Shown here: piece after piece, positions 50,112 to 58,323 of the stretch
Layout of the letters: each line of letters begins with the position of its first letter
Numbering within the stretch: the stretch's first letter is position 1
NCBI RefSeq assembly: GCF_021474405.1
Contig: NZ_JAKEIO010000021.1
Span: forward strand, 1-64,000
Reading direction: 5' to 3'
DNA length: 64,000 nt
DNA from: [Streptosporangium] indianense
Lineage (GTDB): Bacteria; Actinomycetota; Actinomycetes; Streptomycetales; Streptomycetaceae
Program-made: the position numbers and the translations under genes
The notes under the pieces: generated by a model
Databases searched by the model: none
The model's input: only the letters and a program-made list of their open reading frames with translations
What the model was told of the DNA's origin: nothing

Positions 50112-51479
50112 CTAGCTGCCGTTCTTCAGCGCTCGTTCGATCCGAGCGTTCGCCGTGGCGGCACCGCCGTCCAGGCACTTCGCGTACACCCGGAACAGCA
50201 CGGCCACGCTGTGGCCGGCGCGCGCGGCTACCTCCTGGGGTTCCACCCCGGAACTCAGCCACGTGGACACGGCAGCGTGGCGAAGATCATACGGACGCTT
50301 CGCCAGCAGCGACGCGCACTGAGCGGGTGTGAGAGCGCGCGCACGGGCTTCCGCCCACACCTCGCCGTATCCGGTGTCCTGGATGAGCCCACCGCGTTGC
50401 GTCCGGAACAGCCGCCCGTCGGGGGCGACGCCGTACGCAGTGACGTGCCACCGCAGCAGGTTCACGAGATCGGGCGGGATCGGAACGGTGCGGACTGCTT
50501 TTCGGGGCCGGTGCTTGAGCCCTCGCCGATCGTGCGCCTCACCGCTGTCCGTCCAGGCCGACCCTGAGCGCGGGCGAGTCTCCCGGAGGCGCAGAGTGCC
50601 CCACCCCCTGCGGGGCAGGTCGCAGTCGTGGAGACGGAGGCCGATGACTTCCGCCGGCCGTGCCGCCGCGTAATACATGCAGCCGAAGAACGCGACCAGG
50701 CGTCTCCCACGGGGGCTCTGCGTACGCACGGCATCGAGCAGGGCGAGAGCCTGTCGGGGGTCCGGTACTGAGGCGGGGTCCAGTTCCTCCGCTACCTGCT
50801 CCGGAGACTTCCACTGCACCTGTGGCAGGGGGTTGTCCGTCAGGCGTCCGGCGTCTACGGCGTAGCCGAGAGCATTGTGAAAGATGGCTCGCTTCCGGCG
50901 GATGGTCGACGCCGCCGCCGTGGTGCCGTCCAGTTTCTTGGTCAAGGCGTCCAGGGCGGCGCGTACCTGCATTCGGTCGGCCAGCGCGGACGTGGGCAGG
51001 GATTTCCGTTCGAACCATGCCAGCACGGCGGCCACCTCGTCGGGCGGGTCCTGGTCGCGGCGGCTCACGTTGAATGCCCAGCTATAGAGAGCTGTCCGAA
51101 CCGTCATGGCGTCGGCCATGCCCTTGGTGTCCTTGACGAGAGCTGGCGTCACGGTTGCCATGGCTTCCGCGAGCGTCCGGCGAGTCGAGCCGGGGGAGTG
51201 CTGCCACTTCATCTCGATGTACTCGCGGGCGTGCTGGTACCAACTCACGTCGTTGCGCTGCCGCAACTCAGAGAGCGGTACCCCGGTGGACTCGTCGAAC
51301 GGCTCGCCGGCGTGTGTCGCCCGCAGCAGCTCAGCACGTCGGCCCTCGGCCAGCGTCTTGGTGCGGAACGTCTGCGAGTGCGGAATCTCACCGGTCTTCC
51401 AGCGCAGTTCCGCGGAGGTCTGTCCTCGGTCCTTCCGCTGCCGGACGGACCAGATTCGAACGTCGTACGTCTTCCCCAT
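50112..51479 (-). CDS. int: Tyrosine-type integrase of element 2 (SLP1-like)
   Basis: The 455-aa protein has the AICE integrase layout: an N-terminal beta part (YDVRIWSVRQRKDRG), a core-binding helical domain, and a catalytic domain with Arg in YYAAARPAEVIGLRL, RPYDLRHAAVSTWL, His in RAGHSVAVLF and the Tyr nucleophile in RVYAKCLDGG. It is transcribed toward the tRNA, and its end lies 166 bp from it. It recombines attP with the tRNA-Tyr 3' end. It follows the xis gene on the same strand. Confidence 0.92.
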   Translation of the reverse strand: MGKTYDVRIWSVRQRKDRGQTSAELRWKTGEIPHSQTFRTKTLAEGRRAELLRATHAGEPFDESTGVPLSELRQRNDVSWYQHAREYIEMKWQHSPGSTRRTLAEAMATVTPALVKDTKGMADAMTVRTALYSWAFNVSRRDQDPPDEVAAVLAWFERKSLPTSALADRMQVRAALDALTKKLDGTTAAASTIRRKRAIFHNALGYAVDAGRLTDNPLPQVQWKSPEQVAEELDPASVPDPRQALALLDAVRTQSPRGRRLVAFFGCMYYAAARPAEVIGLRLHDCDLPRRGWGTLRLRETRPRSGSAWTDSGEAHDRRGLKHRPRKAVRTVPIPPDLVNLLRWHVTAYGVAPDGRLFRTQRGGLIQDTGYGEVWAEARARALTPAQCASLLAKRPYDLRHAAVSTWLSSGVEPQEVAARAGHSVAVLFRVYAKCLDGGAATANARIERALKNGS

Positions 51480-51496
51480 CGGGGGCCTTCCTGCGA

Positions 51497-51524
51497 ACGG
51501 GGCCCGGTATGAGCCGGACCCCGT
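51497..51524. terminator. Hairpin between xis and int
   Basis: ACGGGG-c-CCGG pairs with CCGG-a-CCCCGT around a 6-nt loop. It may attenuate read-through from xis into int. Confidence 0.45.
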
Positions 51525-51548
51525 GGGTGGGTTGGTCAGTCGAAGAGA

Positions 51549-51737
51549 TCAATAGGCGGGGGAGTCCAGGTTGTTGAGCCAGTCGTCCAGGTCGTTGCGG
51601 CGGACGCGCAGGTGACCGTTGGGCAGCTTCACGAGTCGCGGCGCCTGCCCACGGGCACGCATGCGGTAGAAGGCGGCGCGGCTCATGCCGATCTCAGTGA
51701 GGACTTCGGGGAGCTTGAGCATCTGGGGGCGGGCCAA
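51549..51737 (-). CDS. xis: Excisionase (Xis), AlpA/HTH_17 type
   Basis: The 62-aa protein consists almost wholly of the HTH (LKLPEVLTEIGMSRAAFYRMRARGQAPRLVKLPNGHLRVRRNDLDDWL). The TTG at 51737 is proposed as start because AAGGAG lies 6 nt upstream; the ATG five codons later is the alternative. It is the standard partner of the adjacent integrase for excision. It is preceded by the GTGGCGGA iteron array. Confidence 0.82.
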   Translation of the reverse strand: MARPQMLKLPEVLTEIGMSRAAFYRMRARGQAPRLVKLPNGHLRVRRNDLDDWLNNLDSPAY

Positions 51738-51772
51738 GGTGCACTCCTTGTCTCTGTCTCTCTTCTGGGGAA

Positions 51773-52022
51773 TCCGCCACGTCCGCCACGCCGCCACATC
51801 GCAGGTCAGAGCCTTGATTGTGTGGCGGATAGCGGTTTTGTGGCGGATAGGTGCCGCCACACCCGGTTGGTGCGCGGCACTGAGGGCGGCCGGGTCGGGC
51901 TATCCGGCGAGGGTGGGCTGTGTGGCGGTTTCCGCGGGCGTGTGGCGGATGACTGTGGCGGTATCCGCCACGGATTCACCCCCGCTGACCTGCGGTGTGG
52001 CGGACGTGGCGGACGTGGCGGA
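51773..52022. repeat. GTGGCGGA iteron array, candidate replication origin
   Basis: Exact GTGGCGGA copies begin at 51822, 51840, 51942, 51997, 52006 and 52015, and exact complements (TCCGCCAC) at 51773, 51782 and 51964. Four more copies have one mismatch (51790, 51853, 51922, 51955). The array spans the xis-rep spacer and the last 120 bp of the rep gene, where it encodes the repetitive tail (ATSATSATP). Confidence 0.7.
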
Positions 52023-53135
52023 TTCTCCGGGGGGTGGAGGGCAGTACCGCGTCCAGGCGTCCGTGAGGTCGTCCGCGTAGTAGCCCTTGGGGAACCCGGA
52101 GGGGGTGCGGATGCCGCGGGGCTTGATGGGCTTGTTGTTGGGGGTGACGTACTGCCCGAGCAGCTTGGCCAGCATCCGGGAGTTCAGCGGCTTGTCGTCC
52201 ACGTCGCCCCACGGGGCGTCCTCCAAGGCGAGCAGCATTTCCAGGATCACCGCGGTCGGCACTCGGTCCGCGCCGCAGAACACCTTGTCGCGCAGGTCGG
52301 TCAGCAGCCTCACGCCAAGGGAGGATTCGTCGTTGTCGTGGGCTGCGTTGACCAGTTCCAGGCACGCGGTCCGTGCCCGTGTCGGCCAGTCGCCCCCGGC
52401 CGCGTCCGCTACGGCGAGCAGGGGTTCCCACACGTCCGCGGGCCGGTCGGTGACGCCCTCGGGCATTTCGGGCCAGGCATCGGTGACCTGCTCGCGCACG
52501 CTGTCGGCCCACTTAGCGAGCCGGTCCCGTAGGACGTGGCCCTGCTTCTCGTGGATGCGCTGGCGGTAGGGCTCGACTTTCTCGTTCGGGGCGCGCTTGC
52601 GCATACGCACGATGACCGAGCGGGTCAGGACGGTGTCGGGAAGGGAGCCGAGTCCCGCCATGGCGACCGCGCAGTAGGAGTTGAAGATCTGCGCGTTCTG
52701 GTTGGAGCCCTCCCCGACGCAGCGCAGAGCGCCTGTAGTCCGCCGGTATCCGGCGTTCAGGAAGCCGCGCAGTGCTTCGTCCGCGCCGGCCTTAGGTCCG
52801 AAGATGGTGTCCACCTCATCAAAGAGCACGGTGGGCAGTCCGGCAGCCGAGTCCACCAGCCGGTACAGGGCGTTCGCGGAGGCGGACACGGTGCTGACCG
52901 GCCGGGGGGTGAGAAGTTCCACGATCTCCAGCGCGCGGGACTTGCCCGACCCGGGCTCCGGGGAGAGGAAAGCGATTCGGGGGGTGGTCTCGAAGCACTC
53001 GATGAGGTGGGCGTGGGCGTCCCACAGGGTCACGGCGACGTAGGCGTCCTCGGTGGGAAAGACGTTGAACCTGCGGTGGAAGGCTTCCACCTCGTCGAGC
53101 AGCGCGGCGCCGTCGATGGCGTTGATGGGGGTCAT
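51900..53135 (-). CDS. DUF3631-type replication ATPase
   Basis: The 411-aa protein has an AAA-like core with Walker A LSPEPGSGKSRALEIVELL (about residues 52-70) and Walker B PTVLFDEVDTIFG, then helical sections (DUF3631) to about residue 370. This family occurs as the helicase half of prim-pol replication modules in actinobacterial elements. The primase-polymerase half is encoded separately at 53548. The C-terminal 40 residues are low-complexity Ser/Ala/Thr, encoded by iterons. It is coupled to the upstream gene by a 4-nt overlap. Confidence 0.82.
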   Translation of the reverse strand: MTPINAIDGAALLDEVEAFHRRFNVFPTEDAYVAVTLWDAHAHLIECFETTPRIAFLSPEPGSGKSRALEIVELLTPRPVSTVSASANALYRLVDSAAGLPTVLFDEVDTIFGPKAGADEALRGFLNAGYRRTTGALRCVGEGSNQNAQIFNSYCAVAMAGLGSLPDTVLTRSVIVRMRKRAPNEKVEPYRQRIHEKQGHVLRDRLAKWADSVREQVTDAWPEMPEGVTDRPADVWEPLLAVADAAGGDWPTRARTACLELVNAAHDNDESSLGVRLLTDLRDKVFCGADRVPTAVILEMLLALEDAPWGDVDDKPLNSRMLAKLLGQYVTPNNKPIKPRGIRTPSGFPKGYYADDLTDAWTRYCPPPPGESATSATSATPQVSGGESVADTATVIRHTPAETATQPTLAG

Positions 53136-53551
53136 GCGGCGTTCCTCCCTTCGGCGGGCGCGGCGGGCGCCCCGGTGCAGGCGGACTTGTGGGCCTCGTA
53201 CTCGGTCACCAGCGCGGCAACGGCGTCTGGGCCGGTGGCGGTGGCGGTCAGTCCGCAGGTGCAGGCGTATGCGGCGGTGGGCAGGGCGCCGGGCCGTTTG
53301 GACCAGCGGGCCCCGTCGTAGTGGTGCCGGTAGACCGGTGGGGCGAAGATCTTGATACCGGGGGCGTCCGGGGTCGGGTCGGCCCCCGGCCGGGCCGTGG
53401 AGCGGTTCGGGAGAAGGGCGGTTACGACGCCCTTGCGGGCGGCGCCTTTCGGCTCGCCCACGGCTGGTGCGTCCACAGGCTGTGGAGCGGCGCGGGGGCC
53501 GGTGGTCTGGCCGGTGGGGCAATCCAGGCGGGGGGAGTCGGGGCCGGTCAT
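53132..53551 (-). CDS. Hypothetical protein between prim-pol and replication ATPase
   Basis: The 139-aa protein has a disordered Pro/Ala N-terminal half. Its C-terminal part has a strand-helix look and Cys/His residues (FAPPVYRHHYDGARWSKRPG, YACTCGLTATATGPDAV, AHKSACTG), maybe one zinc site. It is coupled at both ends by ATGA overlaps, so it belongs to the replication operon. Confidence 0.6.
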   Translation of the reverse strand: MTGPDSPRLDCPTGQTTGPRAAPQPVDAPAVGEPKGAARKGVVTALLPNRSTARPGADPTPDAPGIKIFAPPVYRHHYDGARWSKRPGALPTAAYACTCGLTATATGPDAVAALVTEYEAHKSACTGAPAAPAEGRNAA

Positions 53552-54465
53552 GAGGCTGCCTGCCGTGGTGTGGCGTGGGCGATGACCCAGTCCATGGCGC
53601 TGCGGATGGTCGTGCGGCACTCGGCCGGCGGCAGTCCGCTCGCCTCGCCCGCCGCCTGGATTGCCTGCTCGGCCACGTCACGCGGGAGGTCGCCCCACGC
53701 GACGAACCGGCCCACCTTGCAGGCGCTCTTGTGGAGAGTGGTGTTGCGCCCGCCGTCGGTCGTGGCGGCGATGACCGCGCACTCCCGTTCCAGGGCCGCG
53801 CGGGCGGCCCGGGTGCCGTCCCGCAGCGGCGCCAGATCCACGACGGTGGGCCGGTGCGGCTCGGTGAGCCGTTCGGACAGCCACCCCGGCAGCGGGGCCA
53901 CCGGCGCATCGTCGGTTACCTCGTAGGCGCCGTCCGGGGTGGCGCTGCCGGGAGCGACGACGTAGCCACCCCAGGCGCGGGTGTCGATGTGCGGCCCGAG
54001 CCGGTTCGCGCTGCACTTCAACCGCACCCCGGCCGGGGCGGTGAAGTACAGGTGCTCCCCACCGCGCGCGGTCCGCACCCGGTAGGTAGCCGGGAGCACC
54101 TGCCCGGCGCGCTCGCAGAGCGCTCGCAATGAAGTGGCGCCGTCAGGCGCTCCTTCTGGCTCTTCGGGCTTGCACACGTCCAGGTCGACGACCAGCAGCC
54201 CGGCCGGGCCGGTCGCGATGCCCACGTTGTAGGGGCGCGTCGCCCAGGTGGCGTGGATCAGGTTGGGGTTGGTGGTGGCGCGCTGTTCGGGCTTGCGGTG
54301 CCCGCCCACGCACCGGCCCGTGCCGGGGCAGTCGCGTTCGGCGTGCCCAGCGGGCCTCTTCGCGCGCGGGTGCAGGGGGATGACAGGCCAGCCCCGTTCC
54401 GCCGAGGTGAGAGCGGAGGCGAGCAGAGGCAGGCAGGCCAGATCGGCGGTCAGGATGCCGCTCAT
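53548..54465 (-). CDS. Bifunctional primase/polymerase (prim-pol) replication protein
   Basis: The 305-aa protein is a prim-pol domain of the archaeo-eukaryotic primase type found in AICEs. The N-terminal fold element is ERGWPVIPLHPRAKRPAG, the metal site is LLVVDLDVCK, and TARGGEHLYFTAPAGV and HIDTRAWGGYVVAPGS complete the core. The C-terminal 100 residues are helical (TTLHKSACKVGRFVAWGDL). It makes primers or copies DNA at the origin. The ATG at 54465 overlaps the methyltransferase stop. Confidence 0.87.
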   Translation of the reverse strand: MSGILTADLACLPLLASALTSAERGWPVIPLHPRAKRPAGHAERDCPGTGRCVGGHRKPEQRATTNPNLIHATWATRPYNVGIATGPAGLLVVDLDVCKPEEPEGAPDGATSLRALCERAGQVLPATYRVRTARGGEHLYFTAPAGVRLKCSANRLGPHIDTRAWGGYVVAPGSATPDGAYEVTDDAPVAPLPGWLSERLTEPHRPTVVDLAPLRDGTRAARAALERECAVIAATTDGGRNTTLHKSACKVGRFVAWGDLPRDVAEQAIQAAGEASGLPPAECRTTIRSAMDWVIAHATPRQAAS

Positions 54466-55565
54466 GCCGCCACCTCCCACGCGGGTGCGACGGTGGCGCT
54501 ACCGAGCAACAGGCCGTAGGCGTGGTGGGCCTGGCGGGGCACGACGCCGTTGCCGAGGATCTTCAGTTGTTCCTTGCGGGGGATGCCGGGAACGGCGGTG
54601 ACCCAGCCGGCGGGCAGGCCCATCATCCACTCGGTGAACAGCGGGGACAGCCGCCGGTTGCCGCGCATGCCCGCTTCGGTGGGGCATGGCGCCGGCCGTC
54701 CCGTGATGCGCTCCCAACGGCGGATCGCGGGACCGAAGTCGGTGCCGTCGCTCGCCACCCACCGCATGTCCAGCGGCACCGGGCCGGATGGTGTGGTGTC
54801 CACGCCGGCGAGCAGGTTCACAGCGACCTCGTTCAGGGGCCGGGCGTTGCGCTCCAGCAGGTTCGACGCGCCGGACTTCCAGTCGCGTGCCGCCGGCGTG
54901 GGCAGCAGGCTCACGACTCCGGGGGCGCCGGGAGTTTCGTGACGGCGGTACGCAGGTTCATCCCGCTCTTGCGCTTCGGCGACGTTCCGGGGCCGCCAGT
55001 GCCGTCCGAGCTGGTGGGGGTCGGCATCAGCGGGATGGGCAACTGCGAACCAGCGGTCGCGCTCGTGCGGGGCCCCGGTTTCGGGGTCACCAGCGCGTAC
55101 GCATGTCCACCGGACGTCATACCCGAGCGCGGCCAGGTCCGCGGCGACGACGTCCAGCCCCCGCGAGCGGAGCGCCGCCACGTTTTCCAGGAAGACGAGG
55201 CGCGGTCGAACGATGCCCACAGCCTCAGCGACGTTTTTCCAGACCCGCGACCACTGCCCATTGATCCCGTCCCTTCGTCCAGCGTTGGAGGTGTTGCGGC
55301 AGGGGAAGCCCGCGCCGATCACGTCCGGCCGGAACACGTCCCGGACCTGATCCCAGTCGACGTGCCGGATGTCCCCGAGGTTGGGCAACCCCGGGTGCCG
55401 GTGGGCGAACACGGTCGCGGCGTACGGGTCGTTCTCGGCGAAGGCGGCGACCTGGCCGCCGATACGGGCCCGGATCGCGGCCTCTAAGCCGCCGTAGCCG
55501 GCGCACAGCGCCAGCAGGCGAGGCGGCGAACCCGGGGCTCGCCCGACGTCGGTCAGTTGCGTCAT
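54462..55565 (-). CDS. Solitary C5-cytosine DNA methyltransferase
   Basis: The 367-aa enzyme has motif I LLALCAGYGGLEAAI, motif IV with the catalytic Cys in GAGFPCRNTSNAG, motif VI FLENVAALRSRG and motif VIII GAPHERDRWFAVA. A target-recognition region and motifs IX-X follow (MGLPAGWV, ILGNGVVPRQA). Motif IV reads PCRNTS rather than the usual PCQ. No restriction endonuclease gene is near, so it probably shields the element from host restriction or acts in replication timing. The start at 55565 has GGAGG about 9 nt upstream. Confidence 0.9.
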   Translation of the reverse strand: MTQLTDVGRAPGSPPRLLALCAGYGGLEAAIRARIGGQVAAFAENDPYAATVFAHRHPGLPNLGDIRHVDWDQVRDVFRPDVIGAGFPCRNTSNAGRRDGINGQWSRVWKNVAEAVGIVRPRLVFLENVAALRSRGLDVVAADLAALGYDVRWTCVRAGDPETGAPHERDRWFAVAHPADADPHQLGRHWRPRNVAEAQERDEPAYRRHETPGAPGVVSLLPTPAARDWKSGASNLLERNARPLNEVAVNLLAGVDTTPSGPVPLDMRWVASDGTDFGPAIRRWERITGRPAPCPTEAGMRGNRRLSPLFTEWMMGLPAGWVTAVPGIPRKEQLKILGNGVVPRQAHHAYGLLLGSATVAPAWEVAA

Positions 55566-55604
55566 GCTGGGAGACCTCCACAGGTCAGTTGGCTGGCAGG
55601 TGGG

Positions 55605-55649
55605 CAAGGGCGGCCCCGGTTCTTTGGCGAGATGCGGGGGCCGCCCTTG
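55605..55649. terminator. Strong hairpin upstream of the methyltransferase
   Basis: A perfect 13-bp stem CAAGGGCGGCCCC (55605-55617) with GGGGCCGCCCTTG (55637-55649) and 19-nt loop lies between the small membrane gene and the methyltransferase gene. Confidence 0.6.
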
Positions 55650-55655
55650 GCGTAG

Positions 55656-55964
55656 CTAGGTCTTGTTGCGGGCCAAGCGCAGGGTGATGCCGCCGATGCC
55701 GATGGGTCCGGCGACGCTGGCGATGACGGTTGCGGTGTGGGCGGCGGCGTCGAGCAGGAAGCACAGGGCGGCGACCAGTCCCCAGCCGCCGGCGACCGTG
55801 GCCCCGGCGATGGCGAACGGGATCAGGACCCGGCGCCACGGGATGCCGGCTGGGGCGGGGTCGTGGACGACGATGACGACGGGCTGTCCGGTGGCTTCGG
55901 CGCGCTGCCAGTCGTCGGCGGGTATGTGCGGGGCGATGTTCCCCGGCGGGGTGCGGTGGTCCAC
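55656..55964 (-). CDS. Small two-helix membrane protein, SpdB-like
   Basis: The 102-aa protein has a soluble start (IAPHIPADDWQRAEATGQPV) and two C-terminal membrane helices (VLIPFAIAGATVAGGWGLVAALCFLL and HTATVIASVAGPIGIGGIT), as in plasmid spread proteins. The GTG at 55964 is preferred because GGGAG sits 7 nt upstream. The open frame beyond it is made by the GCTTGTCG repeats and is not expected to be translated. Confidence 0.62.
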   Translation of the reverse strand: MDHRTPPGNIAPHIPADDWQRAEATGQPVVIVVHDPAPAGIPWRRVLIPFAIAGATVAGGWGLVAALCFLLDAAAHTATVIASVAGPIGIGGITLRLARNKT

Positions 55965-56036
55965 TTTGGGGCTCCCTTGGGTGAGCCGCGGGCCCGCACC
56001 ATGAGGTGGTGCGGGCCCGCTCGGATGGGTGGTGGT

Positions 56037-56196
56037 GCTTGTCGCGTTGCTTGTCGTCTCCCTTGTCGCGTGCTTGTCGTGTGGCTTGTCGCTTGTCTTG
56101 TCTTGCCGCTTGTCGCCTTGCAGGTCACAAGTCGTTTCCGGGCCTCTGGGACCCGTCACAGCGGCTTGTGTTTTCGCGGGGCGACAAGCGACAAGT
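56037..56196. repeat. GCTTGTCG repeat cluster at the tra 3' end, candidate clt
   Basis: Exact GCTTGTCG octamers begin at 56037, 56049, 56072, 56084 and 56108, with near-copies at 56061 and 56091. An inverted exact copy lies at 56182-56189 and a near-exact inverted copy at 56189-56196. The cluster begins directly after the tra stop at 56199 (minus strand). It matches the position and octamer size of TraB recognition sequences in Streptomyces plasmids. Confidence 0.7.
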
Positions 56197-56198
56197 GG

Positions 56199-58322
56199 TC
56201 AGCTCTCGGGGGGCTGTTCGGGGGCGTGCTGGCGGTGGACGTAGCGGGCCTTGGTGCCCTCGCCGACGCGGACGGCGGTGCCGTCCTTGACCCAGTTGCG
56301 CAGCCATCCCACGACTGTCTGACGGGATGTGCCGTGCTCGTCGGCGAGTCCGCGGGCGATGGCGGAGGCTCCGGTGCCCGCGGGGCCGGCGGCGAGCAGC
56401 AGCGCCAGTGCGGCCTGTTGTGCGGGGCTGTCCTGCTCACCCCGCAGCGCAGACAGGTTCAACCCGCCCGCGGCCGGCGGCCCGTCACCACCCGCGGGAG
56501 ACTGCGGTTCGGGGGCGGTGCCGAACTGGGCGTCGATCTCCTCGCGGAACTTGCGCAGCATCTCGTCTTCCGGTGAGCCCTGCGCCTGCTCGGGGCGGTT
56601 CAGGGCGGACAGGTTCAGCCCGGCTCCTGCCGTTCCGGTGGCGCCGTCGGTCTCGTCGGTGGCCTGCTCGCGCATCCACCCGGTGCGGTCGCTGTCCCAG
56701 CGGCGGGCGTAGGCGGGTCCGGCCGCCTTGGCGGACACGGCGTCGAGCGTGGGGTGCCGGTCCGAGGTCGCGGCGATGATCTCCCGGATCTGGTTGGGCA
56801 GGATCCGCCATGCCTTGAACAGGGCGGCCGGGGACTCCGGGGTGCCCATGAACCCAGCTCCCTTGTAGGGGGCCTGGTCCACGCGCAGTCCGCGGGAGCC
56901 GGGGAACATCTTCGACAGGTCCATGCCCTCGGTCTCACCACCGGTCAGGGCCACCCTGACCTTGGCCTCCCGCCGGATCATGAGGTTGCTGAGCACGCTG
57001 CCGGTGGCTCCGAGGGCGGTGAGGACGGTGCGGATGCCCATGGCGCGGGCGATCCGGATCACTTCCAGGATCTTCTCTCCGAGCTTGCGCACCTGCCGGT
57101 CCGGGCTGGACAGGATCTCCGCGCCCTCGTCGATGACCAGCATGATCTGCGGAATCTTCGCGCTGATGGGCAGCAGATCGGTATTCGCGCGGGCGAGGAC
57201 GTCCTGGTAGCCCATCTTGCGCTGCTTGGCCACGCGCACGGCCACGTCCAGCATGGTCATGGCCTCGTCGTACGTACCGGCCAGCCAGTCGATGCCCGGC
57301 CGGACCGGCTTGCCGTCCGGGGAGCTGATCTCGCCGTTGAGGGCGGGCAGCACCCAGGGCAGGCCCGCGGATCCGGCGTTGAGGTCGATGACCCAGGTCA
57401 GGATGTCGTCGGCGCGGGCGAACCCGGCGAGGATCGAGTGGACCATGTTGGTCTTGCCCGATCCGGTAGGACCGACGATCAGGGCGCACTGCTCGCGCAG
57501 GTAGGTCAGGATCTGTTCAGCGTTGGTCCGGTAACCCCACGGGATGCCCGTGCACACGGACAGCGGCCCGTAGTCGCTGGGGTAGGTGCGCTCCTGCTCC
57601 AGCACGTTGACGGTGGTCACGTCGATGATGACCCGGCCCTGGTCGATGCCGGGGGACGCGGTGACAGTGCAGCCATGCGGCAACCGGGCATCCGCGGACA
57701 GGCGGCCGGACTCGGCAGCGATCTTGTTCCAGGTGGCGCCACCGGCTGGGAGTTCGGCGTCGATGGAGAACCCGGCACCGGTGGCCCACATCTCCACCCC
57801 GACCACCCGCACGGTGATCGAGCAGACCCGCTGAATGCGGTCCACCCACTCCGAGGCGATGGCCCGCCGCTCCGCGGACAACTCACGGGCGATCTGCCGC
57901 TGCTCCGCGGCCAGTGCCTCCTCCTCCCGCGCCTCCTCGAACAGAGCGGCGGAGCGGGCGGCGGCACCAATGCCGACGCCCATCGTGGCCAGGGAGCCGA
58001 GGGCGGCCCAGGTCAGGGGGCCGTGGGTCATGGCCCAGGTGGTCCACCCCGCCCCGACCAGCCAACTGGCGGCGCGGGTGGCGAGGGTGCGGCCGGCGTT
58101 GCGCACGCGCAGACCGACCACGGTGTGGCCGAGGGCGCCGGCCGCGCCGACGGCCAGGGCCCAACCCGGGGGCATGCCGGCGGCGGCGCCGGTGGTGGCG
58201 ACGGCGAAGGCTCCGGTGGTGGCGGACAGGGCGCCGGTCACGGGTCCGTGACCGGCCGCCCAGTCCAGCACCGGGCCACTGGTCGCCTGCTGCTTCTTGG
58301 TGGCGGTGGCGGTGCTGCTCAT
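56199..58322 (-). CDS. FtsK/TraB-type conjugative DNA translocase
   Basis: The 707-aa protein has N-terminal membrane helices (residues 30-125) and a short coiled coil (REEEALAAEQRQIARELSAERR). The motor has Walker A IVGPTGSGKTNMV (about residue 285) and Walker B IMLVIDEGAEIL (about 395). An Ala/Pro linker leads to a C-terminal winged helix (TGASAIARGLADEHGTSRQTVVGWLRNWVKDG). The last is the part of TraB proteins that binds octamer repeats in clt. It moves double-stranded element DNA to the recipient. The start at 58322 lies 1 nt after the upstream stop. Confidence 0.92.
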   Translation of the reverse strand: MSSTATATKKQQATSGPVLDWAAGHGPVTGALSATTGAFAVATTGAAAGMPPGWALAVGAAGALGHTVVGLRVRNAGRTLATRAASWLVGAGWTTWAMTHGPLTWAALGSLATMGVGIGAAARSAALFEEAREEEALAAEQRQIARELSAERRAIASEWVDRIQRVCSITVRVVGVEMWATGAGFSIDAELPAGGATWNKIAAESGRLSADARLPHGCTVTASPGIDQGRVIIDVTTVNVLEQERTYPSDYGPLSVCTGIPWGYRTNAEQILTYLREQCALIVGPTGSGKTNMVHSILAGFARADDILTWVIDLNAGSAGLPWVLPALNGEISSPDGKPVRPGIDWLAGTYDEAMTMLDVAVRVAKQRKMGYQDVLARANTDLLPISAKIPQIMLVIDEGAEILSSPDRQVRKLGEKILEVIRIARAMGIRTVLTALGATGSVLSNLMIRREAKVRVALTGGETEGMDLSKMFPGSRGLRVDQAPYKGAGFMGTPESPAALFKAWRILPNQIREIIAATSDRHPTLDAVSAKAAGPAYARRWDSDRTGWMREQATDETDGATGTAGAGLNLSALNRPEQAQGSPEDEMLRKFREEIDAQFGTAPEPQSPAGGDGPPAAGGLNLSALRGEQDSPAQQAALALLLAAGPAGTGASAIARGLADEHGTSRQTVVGWLRNWVKDGTAVRVGEGTKARYVHRQHAPEQPPES

Positions 58323-58323
58323 G

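Noticed and set aside
56125..56159. Upstream extension of the small membrane protein start through the GCTTGTCG repeats
   Set aside because: The extra N-terminal sequence is only translated repeat (DK-rich) and the GTG at 55964 has a ribosome site.
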